The translations under genes and the position numbers were made by a program. Below, piece by piece: positions 16,290 through 24,493 of a stretch of DNA of 64,000 nt. Below the pieces are notes generated by a model. The model did no database searches. It was not told the DNA's origin and worked only from the letters and a program-made list of their open reading frames with translations. Where the stretch lies: the NCBI RefSeq assembly GCF_900683735.1, contig NZ_LR215979.1, positions 1 through 64,000 on the forward strand, in the 5' to 3' direction. The DNA is from Fusobacterium ulcerans ATCC 49185. GTDB lineage: Bacteria; Fusobacteriota; Fusobacteriia; Fusobacteriales; Fusobacteriaceae. Within the stretch, counting starts at the first letter, position 1. Every line of letters begins with the position of its first letter.

Positions 16290-17363
16290 ATGTCAAATAG
16301 AAATGTATTTTTGCCAAATTATAGTATTGGAGATTCAGCATATGATGAAGTTGTAAAAGTCTGTTCAAATTATGGGAAAAAGGTTGTATTTATTGGAGGA
16401 AAAACTGCTTTGGAAAAAGCAAGTCATCTGGTAAAAGAATTGATGGCAGGAAGTGATTTGGAAGTAGTGGATACATTGTGGTATGGAGGGGAGGCTGCAT
16501 ATGCCAATGTGGAAAAATTAAAAGAGATGAAAGTTGTTCATGAGGCAAATATGGTCTTTGCTTTTGGTGGAGGAAAAGCAATAGACACATGTAAAGTTCT
16601 TACTGGAGATTTGAATAAACCTCTGTTTGTATTTCCTACTATCTCATCTACTTGTGCAGCTGTTACATCAGTATGTGCCATTTATACTGTAGATGGAGTA
16701 TTTGAAGGACTGTACTGGAGAAATGCTCCAGCTGAACATACTTTTATTAATACAAAAATCATAGCAGAAGCACCAGATAAATATTTATGGGCTGGAATAG
16801 GAGATACTCTTGCTAAAGGATATGAACCTGAGTTTTCATCAAGAGGAAGAAAACTGGATCACCCTAATGCTTTAGGAGTGACACTGTCTAAGCTTTGTCA
16901 GGAACCATTGGTAGAATATGGTTCAAAGGCATTGGCAGACTGCAGGGAAAACAAAGTATCTGATGATCTTGAGGAAACTGTTCTGTCCATTATTGTAAAT
17001 ACAGGACTTGTATCTAATCATGTTATTAATGATTATAACAGTTGTGTAGCCCATGCAATGTGTTATGGATTCTCTACTATGGCAAAGGTAGAACATAATC
17101 ATCTTCATGGGGAAATTGTATCATATGGAGTGTTGGTACAGTTAATGCTGGATAATGATACTAAAGAAATAGATAAACTGCTCCCATTCTATCAAGAGAT
17201 AGGACTTCCTACATCTTATAAAGATTTTGGAGTGACAAGGGAAGAGATGGAAGGGGTATTGCAGAAAGCTTCTGAAGTAAATGATGTAAAGGTAGCTGCT
17301 ATGGATATCACAAAGGATAAACTGGCAGATGCAGTGGATAGACTAGAGAGATATGTTGGATAA
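16290..17363 (+). CDS. Iron-containing alcohol dehydrogenase family protein (GldA-like)
   Basis: A 357-residue NAD(P)-dependent dehydrogenase of the glycerol dehydrogenase-type branch. The nucleotide-binding stretch FAFGGGKAIDTCKVL lies near residue 90; metal ligands are likely Asp in AGIGDTLAKGYE and the histidines in CVAHAMCYG and HNHLHGEIVSYG. AGGAG lies 9 nt before ATG. It is probably cotranscribed with the BASS symporter. Substrate unknown; glycerol is only one possibility. It ends before a strong nested terminator. Confidence 0.87.
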   Translation: MSNRNVFLPNYSIGDSAYDEVVKVCSNYGKKVVFIGGKTALEKASHLVKELMAGSDLEVVDTLWYGGEAAYANVEKLKEMKVVHEANMVFAFGGGKAIDTCKVLTGDLNKPLFVFPTISSTCAAVTSVCAIYTVDGVFEGLYWRNAPAEHTFINTKIIAEAPDKYLWAGIGDTLAKGYEPEFSSRGRKLDHPNALGVTLSKLCQEPLVEYGSKALADCRENKVSDDLEETVLSIIVNTGLVSNHVINDYNSCVAHAMCYGFSTMAKVEHNHLHGEIVSYGVLVQLMLDNDTKEIDKLLPFYQEIGLPTSYKDFGVTREEMEGVLQKASEVNDVKVAAMDITKDKLADAVDRLERYVG

Positions 17364-17436
17364 TAAAATGAAAAGATTAATCAATGAATAAACGTAAATT
17401 AATATATGTAATAGTTTTAGATTATAGAGAATAAAG

Positions 17437-17500
17437 GAGAGTGAATCATGAGGGAAAACATAATTTTAGAAGTTTTCAGCTCTTTGATTCACTCTCTTTT
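17437..17500. terminator. Nested bidirectional terminator between convergent genes
   Basis: GAGAGTGAATCA (17437-17448) pairs with TGATTCACTCTC (17485-17496) followed by TTTT. Inside the loop GAAAAC (17454-17459) pairs with GTTTTC (17473-17478). It can serve the dehydrogenase on the + strand and the ABC exporter on the - strand. Confidence 0.8.
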
Positions 17501-19237
17501 CTATAAAGCATATTGAGTACTATATAGATTAAAATAAAATCCATTTTGATTCATCAATTCATTATGTGTTCCCTGTTCAGCTATCTTTCCATCTTTTAAG
17601 ACAAGGATAAGATCAGCATTTTTAATAGTAGAAAGTCTGTGAGCAATTATGAAGCTTGTTCTTCCTTTGATAAGGTTGGCAATAGCTTTCTGCAGTCTTA
17701 TTTCAGTTCTTGTATCAACTCCACTGGTAGCTTCGTCAAGAATAAGGAACTTAGGATCAGAGGCAATGATCCTTGCTATTGTAATAAGCTGTTTCTGCCC
17801 TTGGGAAAGAATCATATTATCTTCAGTTATCATAGTGTTATATCCATCAGGGAATTTCATTATAAAGTCATGGGCACAGGCAAGTTTTGCACTTTCTATA
17901 ACTTTATCAAATGAAATATCAGTATTTCCATAACTTATATTATCTTTGATGGTTCCTGTAAAGAGCCAGCTGTCTTGCAGTACCATACCAAAGAGTTTTC
18001 TTATTTCACTTTTCTTGTATTCTTCTATATTTATTCCATCCAGAAGTATCTCTCCAGATGTTATATCATAAAATCTCATTAAAAGATTTACAATGGTAGT
18101 CTTTCCTCCACCAGTAGGTCCTACTATGGCAATTACTTCTCCATTTCCAGTTTTAAATGAAAGATTTTTAAGTACAGGAGTTTCCTCATTATAGGCGAAG
18201 TCTACATTTCTAAATTCAATATTTCCTTTTAAGGAATCAAGATTAATATTTTTTTTACCAGGGTCTAAATCTTCGTCCTGCTCCATAAACTGAAAGAATC
18301 TCTCAGCACTTACCAGAACAGTCTGAATAATGCTGTATGCTTCAGATATACTTGCTATTGGTCTGTTAAAAAGTTTTGAGTAAATAACAAAACTTGAAAG
18401 TCCTCCAAGAGTTATTTTCCCTTGAAGCATAAATATAGCACCAATAAGAATAATAAGAGAATACCCAAGATTTCCTATAAAGTTAAGTGTAGGAAAGTTA
18501 AATCCTGCAAGGAAAATTGATTTTATTGCATTTTCCTTATAAGATGAATTTAGGTTTCTAAAAGTTTCAACAGCTCTCTCTTCATATGAGAAAGATTTTA
18601 CTTCTGCCTGCCCTGTAAGAATCTCATCAATATAACCACTTAATTTTCCAAGATATCTCTGCTGCACTCTTCTTTTTTCACGGCTTTTTTCTGTTATCTT
18701 CTTTAGAAACACTCCTGTGAAAGATACCAGCAGAAGCTGAATCAAAGTAAGAGAAGGACTGATATACAGCATTATTCCAAGGGCTGTAAATATAGTAAGT
18801 ATATTTACTATAACTCTTGTCCCTATTTGTGAAAGAGAACCACTGATATTATCTATATCATTTATCATTATACTGATGATATTTCCTTGAGAGATACCAT
18901 CAAAATATTTTAATGGGAATTTATGTATTTTTTCTATCCCATCTTTTCTCATCTTATTTACAATATCCTGAGATATTATATTCATTTTTATATTCTGTAT
19001 CAAAGTAAGAACTGCACCAGTTACATATGAAAAAAGAAGTAGTACAGACATTTTTCCAAGCTGTAGAAAATCACTTTTATTCATCTGGAAATGTATCTGA
19101 TTTATCCCTTTTCCTACTAGATAAGGTCCAATTAAAGTAAGAAGGTTTCCTATGATTGCAAGGAAAATCAGAAAAATAAATTCAGCTTTATATTTTTTTA
19201 AATAAGGGAGTAATTTTCTAAATAAACTATACTTCAC
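17501..19237 (-). CDS. ABC exporter subunit with canonical ATPase site
   Basis: A 578-residue type IV ABC half-transporter: six membrane segments over about residues 1-310 and a nucleotide-binding domain with Walker A GPTGGGKTT (near 375), LSQGQKQL signature, Walker B LILDEATSGVD with the catalytic Glu, and H-loop IAHRLST. The GTG at 19237 preceded by AGGGGGG is chosen; a longer frame from 19327 lies inside the upstream gene. Its first 11 bases overlap the partner gene. It most likely pairs with that protein as a LmrCD/TmrAB-type heterodimeric multidrug or lipid exporter. Confidence 0.93.
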   Translation of the reverse strand: MKYSLFRKLLPYLKKYKAEFIFLIFLAIIGNLLTLIGPYLVGKGINQIHFQMNKSDFLQLGKMSVLLLFSYVTGAVLTLIQNIKMNIISQDIVNKMRKDGIEKIHKFPLKYFDGISQGNIISIMINDIDNISGSLSQIGTRVIVNILTIFTALGIMLYISPSLTLIQLLLVSFTGVFLKKITEKSREKRRVQQRYLGKLSGYIDEILTGQAEVKSFSYEERAVETFRNLNSSYKENAIKSIFLAGFNFPTLNFIGNLGYSLIILIGAIFMLQGKITLGGLSSFVIYSKLFNRPIASISEAYSIIQTVLVSAERFFQFMEQDEDLDPGKKNINLDSLKGNIEFRNVDFAYNEETPVLKNLSFKTGNGEVIAIVGPTGGGKTTIVNLLMRFYDITSGEILLDGINIEEYKKSEIRKLFGMVLQDSWLFTGTIKDNISYGNTDISFDKVIESAKLACAHDFIMKFPDGYNTMITEDNMILSQGQKQLITIARIIASDPKFLILDEATSGVDTRTEIRLQKAIANLIKGRTSFIIAHRLSTIKNADLILVLKDGKIAEQGTHNELMNQNGFYFNLYSTQYAL

Positions 19238-20957
19238 AATATGACCCCCCTGGTATACATATTTCTTGTGATTCACATATCTCTCTATATACTTCACAAT
19301 TTTCAGCAAGAGCAGCATGAGAATCAAATCCTACTACTTTTCCATTGTCCATAACTATGATTTTGTCCATTTTCATAAGAGAGGCAACTCTTTGAGAAAT
19401 AGTAAGGATAGTAGTATTTTTCAGATAATTTTTAAGCTCATTTTTTAGATTATATTCTGTAATAAAGTCCAAAGCACTAAAGCTGTCATCAAATATGAGA
19501 ATTTCTGGTTCTTTAATTAATGTTCTAGCTATAGAAAGTCTTTGCTTTTGTCCTCCAGAGAAATTAGTTCCTCCTTTGGTTACTTCAGTTTTATACTGTT
19601 CAGGAAGTTTCTCAACAAAATCTTTGCCTTGAACAATAGAGATAACATTTTTAACAGCTTCTTCAGAGGCTTTTTCATTTCCCCATTTGATATTTTGTTC
19701 TATACTTTGGGAGAAAAGGAATGACTTCTGCATTACTATACCAATTTTATCTCTTAATTCTTTTTCTTTGTATTTATTGACATTTATACCATCTATGAGA
19801 ACTTCACCTTTAGTCACTTCATAGAATTTAGGAATAAGAGCTATAAGGGAAGTTTTTCCAGAACCTATACCTCCAATTATTCCAATATTTTCACCTTTTT
19901 TTATCTTTAGATTTACATTTTCAAGTATATAGTTATCAGTGTTATCATAAGAAAATGAAACGTTTTTAAATTCAATAACAGTATCAGTGAATATTCTTTC
20001 AAATTCTTCTTCAGACATATTAATTACATCTTCAAAAAGAACTTCTTTTACTCTTCGGTATGATATAGCAGTTCTGCTATACAGTGTAAATAGGAAAGAA
20101 AGTGCATTCATAGAGAACAGAAGCATATTAAGGTAATTTATAAATGCAACAACTTCTCCAAGGTGCATTTTTCCATAATTTACTCTGAGACCTCCAAACC
20201 ATAATACAGCTACCACTCCAATATTCATTACAAGAGTAATAAATGGAAGCTTGCTTGCCATTAGATTATCAGCTTCAATTGTTTTTAATTTAAGGTCATC
20301 ATTCTTTTCTTTAAATCTTTCAGCTTCAATTTTTTCTTTTGAAAGAGCACGAATAACTCTTATTCCAGTAAGATTTTCCCTCATTACCAATGTGAGATTA
20401 TCAAGTTTTTTCTGTACTTCAGCATATATACCAAAAGATTTTTTCATATAGTACATAGTAGTTCCAACAATAGTAGGAACTATGAAGATAAAAATCACAG
20501 CCAGAACAGGATTGATGGTTACAGCCATAATTACGGCTCCTATACCTGTTACAAGACCTCTCAGCACCATTCTTATACACATAAGAAACATATTCATAAT
20601 TTGATCTACATCTTTAGTCATTCTTGTAATAAGAGATGCCTGTGTAAATTTATTAAGATGTACAAAATTGAAGCTTTGTATTTTAGTAAATACTTTATCT
20701 CTGAGAGATGCTCCAAAGTTTTGAGTTGTGTGAACAGAAAAGTAATTACAGAAGATAGAACATATATATCCTCCCAATGCAATGGCTACCATGGTTCCAC
20801 CCATTTTAGTAATATATGTTAAATCTTTGTTAGAAACACCTATATCTATTATTTTAGCCATTATTAGAGGAAGAGATAAATCACAGAAGGCTTCCCCCAT
20901 TTTGAAGAGTGAGGCTAATATAGCTTTAGGTATGAAAGGTTTAAAAATTTTGAACAT
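19227..20957 (-). CDS. ABC exporter subunit with degenerate ATPase site
   Basis: A 576-residue ABC half-transporter with six membrane segments and an NBD: Walker A GGIGSGKTS (near 360), signature FSGGQKQR, then Walker B ILIFDDSFSALD in which the catalytic Glu is Asp. The switch histidine region reads TISQRVAS, with Gln in place of the usual His. Such losses in one half are typical of heterodimeric exporters. AGGAGG supports the ATG at 20957 rather than one at 20990. Cotranscribed with the partner at 17501-19237. Confidence 0.93.
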   Translation of the reverse strand: MFKIFKPFIPKAILASLFKMGEAFCDLSLPLIMAKIIDIGVSNKDLTYITKMGGTMVAIALGGYICSIFCNYFSVHTTQNFGASLRDKVFTKIQSFNFVHLNKFTQASLITRMTKDVDQIMNMFLMCIRMVLRGLVTGIGAVIMAVTINPVLAVIFIFIVPTIVGTTMYYMKKSFGIYAEVQKKLDNLTLVMRENLTGIRVIRALSKEKIEAERFKEKNDDLKLKTIEADNLMASKLPFITLVMNIGVVAVLWFGGLRVNYGKMHLGEVVAFINYLNMLLFSMNALSFLFTLYSRTAISYRRVKEVLFEDVINMSEEEFERIFTDTVIEFKNVSFSYDNTDNYILENVNLKIKKGENIGIIGGIGSGKTSLIALIPKFYEVTKGEVLIDGINVNKYKEKELRDKIGIVMQKSFLFSQSIEQNIKWGNEKASEEAVKNVISIVQGKDFVEKLPEQYKTEVTKGGTNFSGGQKQRLSIARTLIKEPEILIFDDSFSALDFITEYNLKNELKNYLKNTTILTISQRVASLMKMDKIIVMDNGKVVGFDSHAALAENCEVYREICESQEICIPGGSYCEV

Positions 20958-20995
20958 CATTCCTCCTAAATGTTTATGTATATTTTCCATTTATA

Positions 20996-21023
20996 ATTTT
21001 ACCATAAAAACTGTAAGAAACAA
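20996..21023 (-). promoter_or_regulatory. Promoter for the ABC exporter pair
   Basis: On the minus strand, TTGTTT (21023-21018), 16-nt spacer, TAAAAT (21001-20996) preceded by TGG as an extended -10. Confidence 0.55.
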
Positions 21024-21051
21024 ATACTTTCATAATCAAAATTTTAGGATA

Positions 21052-21081
21052 TAAAAAAAGGAACTAAGTTTCCTTAGTTCC
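21052..21081 (-). terminator. Intrinsic terminator of the cold-shock gene
   Basis: GGAACTAAG (minus strand) pairs with CTTAGTTCC over 21060-21081 with a short loop; seven T follow on the minus strand. Confidence 0.9.
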
Positions 21082-21104
21082 GATTAAATTCAATTCTAAA
21101 TCAA

Positions 21105-21302
21105 TTATTTAGTTTTGATGTTAGCTGCTTGAGGTCCTTTTTGACCTTCAATTACATCATAAGTAACTTCTTCATTTTCATTTAAAGTTTTGAATCCATC
21201 TTTTTGGATTTGAGAGAAGTGAGCGAATATATCTTTTCCATCCTCACCAGTAATAAATCCAAATCCTTTTTCTTGGTTAAACCATTTAACTGTACCTTTC
21301 AT
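21105..21302 (-). CDS. Cold-shock domain protein (CspA family)
   Basis: A 65-residue protein consisting of a single cold-shock domain. Both RNA-binding motifs are present: KGFGFITG (RNP1) and DIFAHFSQI (RNP2). It begins [17 protein letters not shown] and ends [15 protein letters not shown], the standard architecture. GGAGG is placed before the ATG. It acts as an RNA chaperone. The promoter (21469-21497) implies a leader of about 160 nt, as in cold-inducible csp genes. Confidence 0.96.
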   Translation of the reverse strand: MKGTVKWFNQEKGFGFITGEDGKDIFAHFSQIQKDGFKTLNENEEVTYDVIEGQKGPQAANIKTK

Positions 21303-21468
21303 TTGTTTCCTCCATAAATATAATTTTTTAATGATATAACTTGTGATATTTTGGCAATAGTTATGACAAACTATCAGGTATAAATTTAATACTTAGGAAG
21401 ATACTTCTTGAAAGACCTTTAAATATTAAAACCTCAAAACTCATAAATCTTTTATCACTACAAGAAAT

Positions 21469-21497
21469 ATTATACACTATTTTTTATAAAATGTATA
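21469..21497 (-). promoter_or_regulatory. Promoter for csp with a long 5' leader
   Basis: Minus strand TATACA (21497-21492), 17-nt spacer, TATAAT (21474-21469). The start near 21462 leaves about 160 untranslated bases before the gene. Confidence 0.7.
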
Positions 21498-21512
21498 GCT
21501 TTATTTTTAAAA

Positions 21513-21541
21513 TTGACATATAGCAGGCAAAATAGTATAAT
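21513..21541 (+). promoter_or_regulatory. Consensus promoter for the MATE gene at 21619
   Basis: TTGACA (21513-21518), 17-nt spacer, TATAAT (21536-21541): an exact match to the sigma-70 consensus. Predicted start near 21548. Confidence 0.92.
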
Positions 21542-21561
21542 ATATAAGGTTAAATAAAGAA

Positions 21562-21606
21562 AAAAGCAGGTGGGCGGCTGATAACCCATCTGCTTTTATT
21601 TTTTTA
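21562..21606 (+). terminator. Leader terminator (attenuator) before MATE gene 1
   Basis: AAAAGCAGGTGGG (21562-21574) pairs with CCCATCTGCTTTT (21585-21597), 13 bp with one G-T pair and a 10-nt loop, followed by ATTTTTTTT-like sequence. It lies between the strong promoter and the ribosome-binding site, so most transcripts should stop unless read-through is induced. Confidence 0.8.
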
Positions 21607-21618
21607 GGAGGAAAATTA

Positions 21619-22974
21619 ATGCTGGATAAATTGAAACTAGATAAAAGATTCATAAAAACTTTGCTGGTACTAGCAGTTCCAATAATATTACAAAGTTTAG
21701 TAACAGCTTCATTAAATCTTTTGGACAATCTTATGATAGGAAGTTTGGGAGAAAATGAAATAGCTGCAGTGGGAATATCAAATCAATTCTATATGGTGTA
21801 TTATTACTCTATAATGGGAATAACTCTGGGAGCTGGAATATTTATGTCACAGTTTTGGGGGAAAAAAGATATATCAAGTATACATAAATTTTTAGGAATA
21901 TCTCTTGTATTTGGAATGGGAGCAACAATATTTTTTGCTTTGGCAGCCTTTTTTATTCCAGATAAGATAATGAGTATATTTACTAAAGAGGCAGTAGTAA
22001 TATCCTTAGGAAGAGATTATTTAAGAGTAGTGGCTCTAAGTTATATTTTTACTACTGTATCTTTGGCTTTTGCAGCATCGCTTAGGAGTATAGGACAGAC
22101 TAAAGTACCAATGTATGGAAGCCTTGTAGGGCTTATGTTCAATGGAATACTTAACTATATATTCATATTTGGAAAATTTGGTGCACCTGCTATGGGAGTT
22201 GCAGGAGCAGCTCTGGGAACAACTGTATCAAGATGTATGGAACTTTCTTTTATTCTTTTTATCATATATAAGAACAAGAATATAGTAGCAGGAAGTCTAT
22301 CACAGCTTTTAGATTTTGATTTTTCTCTTGTAATAAAGTTTTTCAAAACAGCTACACCAGTTATTTTTAATGATGTAATGTGGATAGGAGGAATAACAGC
22401 ATATTTTGTAGCCTATTCAAAATTGGGAACAAATGCTACTGCAACTATGCAGATAGCAAATACTATAAATAATGTATTTAATATATTTGGAATAGGAATA
22501 GCATCAGCTTCTGCTATATTAATAGGAAATAAGATTGGAGCTGGACTTGAAGAGGAAGCAAAACAAGATGCTTTGAAAATATCAGTTTTTGGAGTAATGA
22601 TTGGAGTAATCATAGGAGCAGTATTCTTTGCAGTAGCTCCATTGATAGCAATGCTTTTTAAGATAACTCCAGAGACTTATCACAATGTAATAATTGTACT
22701 TAGAATAATGGCAGCAGCTCTTCCATTGAGATTTTTTGGAATAGTACAGATTATTGGTGTGCTTCGTGGAGGAGGAGATGTTCTTTATGCTATAATGACA
22801 GAACTTATAGCTGTATGGTGTATTGGAGTTCCATTGTCATTTTTAGGAGCAGTATATTTTAAATTCCCAATAATCTTTGTGTACCTTATGGTATGTCTAG
22901 AGGAACCATTTAAAGTAGCAGCTACTATTCCAAGACTTCGTTCAGGAAAGTGGATAAAGAATTTAATAAGGTAA
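21619..22974 (+). CDS. MATE-family multidrug/cation exporter 1
   Basis: A 451-residue protein with about twelve hydrophobic segments in two similar halves. The first begins with VPIILQSLVTASLNLLDNLMIGSLG and the second with ATPVIFNDVMWIGGITAYFVAYSKLG, both typical of the MATE fold. MATE proteins expel drugs or organic cations using sodium or protons. AGGAGG lies 8 nt before the ATG. Expression probably depends on read-through of the leader terminator. Closest to the NorM/MepA-like groups; substrate unknown. Confidence 0.92.
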   Translation: MLDKLKLDKRFIKTLLVLAVPIILQSLVTASLNLLDNLMIGSLGENEIAAVGISNQFYMVYYYSIMGITLGAGIFMSQFWGKKDISSIHKFLGISLVFGMGATIFFALAAFFIPDKIMSIFTKEAVVISLGRDYLRVVALSYIFTTVSLAFAASLRSIGQTKVPMYGSLVGLMFNGILNYIFIFGKFGAPAMGVAGAALGTTVSRCMELSFILFIIYKNKNIVAGSLSQLLDFDFSLVIKFFKTATPVIFNDVMWIGGITAYFVAYSKLGTNATATMQIANTINNVFNIFGIGIASASAILIGNKIGAGLEEEAKQDALKISVFGVMIGVIIGAVFFAVAPLIAMLFKITPETYHNVIIVLRIMAAALPLRFFGIVQIIGVLRGGGDVLYAIMTELIAVWCIGVPLSFLGAVYFKFPIIFVYLMVCLEEPFKVAATIPRLRSGKWIKNLIR

Positions 22975-23090
22975 GATAGAAAAAATATTTTGTAGTTATG
23001 AGATTTTTTTATGAAAAAATAATTAAAATTTATTTAAAAGAAAATAATAAAGTTTATAATGTTCAAAGGAATGAAATAGGAAATTGAAAG

Positions 23091-23116
23091 ACAGAGAGTA
23101 AAATCTCTGTTTTTTG
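23091..23116 (+). terminator. Intrinsic terminator downstream of MATE gene 1
   Basis: ACAGAGA (23091-23097) pairs with TCTCTGT (23104-23110), followed by TTTTTG. The rest of 22975-23223 shows no gene. Confidence 0.8.
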
Positions 23117-23223
23117 CTGAGATAAAATATAAGTTTTGATAAGAAAAGGAATAATGATATATAAATCGTAAACAATATCATAACAATAATAAAATACAAA
23201 CTAAAGAATTAGGAGGCATAAAT

Positions 23224-23592
23224 ATGTTTATTGATGTTTTTATTGATGTTTTATCTCATAATGGTGTAGTATCTATTACAACATGGGCAGATAATTCGGT
23301 TCATGTTTCTAATACATGGAATAAGTATTTACAAATAGTGGATAATAAAATTTTAATTCCAGCTGCTTGGCTGCATAAAACTGAAAAAAATATAAAAATA
23401 AATAATCAGGTTATAATAACATTAGGAAGTCCTGATGTTCAAGGTAAAATAGGAATGGGAACTGGATTTGTAGTAGAAGGAACAGCTACTTTTCTTGATT
23501 CAGGAAAAGAATATGATATGATGAAAGAAAAATTCCCATTTTTAACAAGAGTATTGGAAATAACTCCCAAAAATATAAGACAAACAATTTAA
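23224..23592 (+). CDS. Small FMN-binding split-barrel protein (PPOX family)
   Basis: A 122-residue protein that matches in length and pattern the FMN-binding protein of Desulfovibrio vulgaris: VLSHNGVVSITTW, then HVSNTWNKYL, then ILIPAAWLHKTEKN and GTGFVVEGTA. Such proteins form a homodimeric split barrel with FMN and probably serve in electron transfer or flavin redox. AGGAGG lies 8 nt before the ATG. Monocistronic, closed by a terminator. Similarity is from memory of the family, not a search. Confidence 0.85.
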   Translation: MFIDVFIDVLSHNGVVSITTWADNSVHVSNTWNKYLQIVDNKILIPAAWLHKTEKNIKINNQVIITLGSPDVQGKIGMGTGFVVEGTATFLDSGKEYDMMKEKFPFLTRVLEITPKNIRQTI

Positions 23593-23612
23593 ATAATACC
23601 TAAAAATAGAGG

Positions 23613-23638
23613 CAGAGATTTATTCTCTGTTTTTTTTT
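23613..23638 (+). terminator. Intrinsic terminator of the FMN-binding protein gene
   Basis: CAGAGA (23613-23618) pairs with TCTCTG (23624-23629), followed by ten T. Confidence 0.9.
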
Positions 23639-23679
23639 GTAAAAAAAGTTCTATCAGATGACAATATTCCGGTTTTTAT

Positions 23680-23693
23680 AACGTAAATACGTT
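23680..23693. promoter_or_regulatory. Operator candidate 1 of the galactonate operon
   Basis: AACGTA-AA-TACGTT, a perfect 6-2-6 palindrome about 95 to 82 bases upstream of the predicted transcription start. A near-copy in inverted orientation is at 23802. The likely binder is the IclR protein at 25456. Confidence 0.65.
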
Positions 23694-23739
23694 TAAAAAT
23701 ATACAAAAGAAACTTTTTTAGAATTTTATGTATTTTTTA

Positions 23740-23768
23740 TTGACATAAAATAAAAAATGTTATATATT
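23740..23768 (+). promoter_or_regulatory. Consensus promoter of the galactonate operon
   Basis: TTGACA (23740-23745), 17-nt spacer, TATATT (23763-23768). Start near 23775, between the two operator candidates. Confidence 0.85.
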
Positions 23769-23801
23769 TATACCAAGAAGATAATGTATATACATCAATT
23801 A

Positions 23802-23815
23802 AACGTATTTACGGT
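23802..23815. promoter_or_regulatory. Operator candidate 2 of the galactonate operon
   Basis: AACGTA-TT-TACGGT, the same palindrome with one mismatch; 15 bases (CGTAAATACGTTTAA) match site 1 in inverted orientation. It lies about 27-40 bases downstream of the predicted start, where a bound repressor would block elongation or form a loop with site 1. Confidence 0.65.
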
Positions 23816-23838
23816 ATAAAAAAGGAGGTGTAATAAAA

Positions 23839-24477
23839 TTGTATGAAGAATTATTAAAAACATTAAGGGAAGAAAAAATAGTAGCAATATTAAGAGACGT
23901 TCCTTTAGAAAAATTTGAAGATACATTAGATATTTTAAAAGAAGAGGGAATAAAAATACTTGAAATAACTTTGAATAGTAAAGATGTAGAAAAACAATTT
24001 GAAATAGTGAATAGAAAATATTCTAATGATTTTATAATAGGAGCAGGAACAGTAGTAACGTTAAAGGGGTTAGATTTTGCAGCAAAAAATGGTGCTAAAT
24101 TTATACTTACACCTAATCTAGATGAAGAAATACTAAAGGAAGCAGAAAGAATTGGAATGTTTTGTGTATGTGGTTTTTTCACAGCTTCAGAAGCTATGAA
24201 AGCTAAAAAATACAGCTGCTGCAAGATTTTAAAATTATTCCCAGCAGGAGAAATACCATTCTCTTATTTAAAATCTTTGAGAGGACCAATTAATGATCTT
24301 GAATGTATGGCAGTGGGAGGAGTTAACAGAAACAACGTTTCTGAGTTCCTAAAAGCAGGATTCAGCTGTCTTGGTATAGGAAGTTCTCTAGTAGATAACA
24401 AACTTATAAAAGCAGAAAAATTTGATGAATTAAGAGAAAATATAATTGCTATAAAAAAAGCTGCTGAAAGTTTTTAG
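23839..24477 (+). CDS. dgoA: 2-dehydro-3-deoxy-6-phosphogalactonate aldolase (KDPGal/KDPG family)
   Basis: A 212-residue class I aldolase splitting 2-keto-3-deoxy-6-phosphogalactonate to pyruvate and glyceraldehyde-3-phosphate. Motifs: IVAILRDVP, ILEITLNSKD (catalytic Glu), IGAGTVVT, KLFPAGE (Schiff-base Lys in the conserved LKLFPAG) and AVGGVNRNN. It starts at TTG after AAAGGAGGTG. By sequence alone it could be the closely related KDPG aldolase Eda; the kinase and dehydratase neighbours favour the galactonate pathway. Confidence 0.88.
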   Translation: MYEELLKTLREEKIVAILRDVPLEKFEDTLDILKEEGIKILEITLNSKDVEKQFEIVNRKYSNDFIIGAGTVVTLKGLDFAAKNGAKFILTPNLDEEILKEAERIGMFCVCGFFTASEAMKAKKYSCCKILKLFPAGEIPFSYLKSLRGPINDLECMAVGGVNRNNVSEFLKAGFSCLGIGSSLVDNKLIKAEKFDELRENIIAIKKAAESF

Positions 24478-24493
24478 CAAGGAAATGGTGAGA

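Noticed and set aside
17387-17400. Half-copy of the galactonate operator (AAACGTAAATTAA) after the dehydrogenase gene
   Set aside because: Only one half-site matches and it is not near a promoter.
21548-21618. Riboswitch before MATE gene 1
   Set aside because: Only about 14 bases precede the terminator stem, too few for any aptamer I know, and the loop matches no known class.
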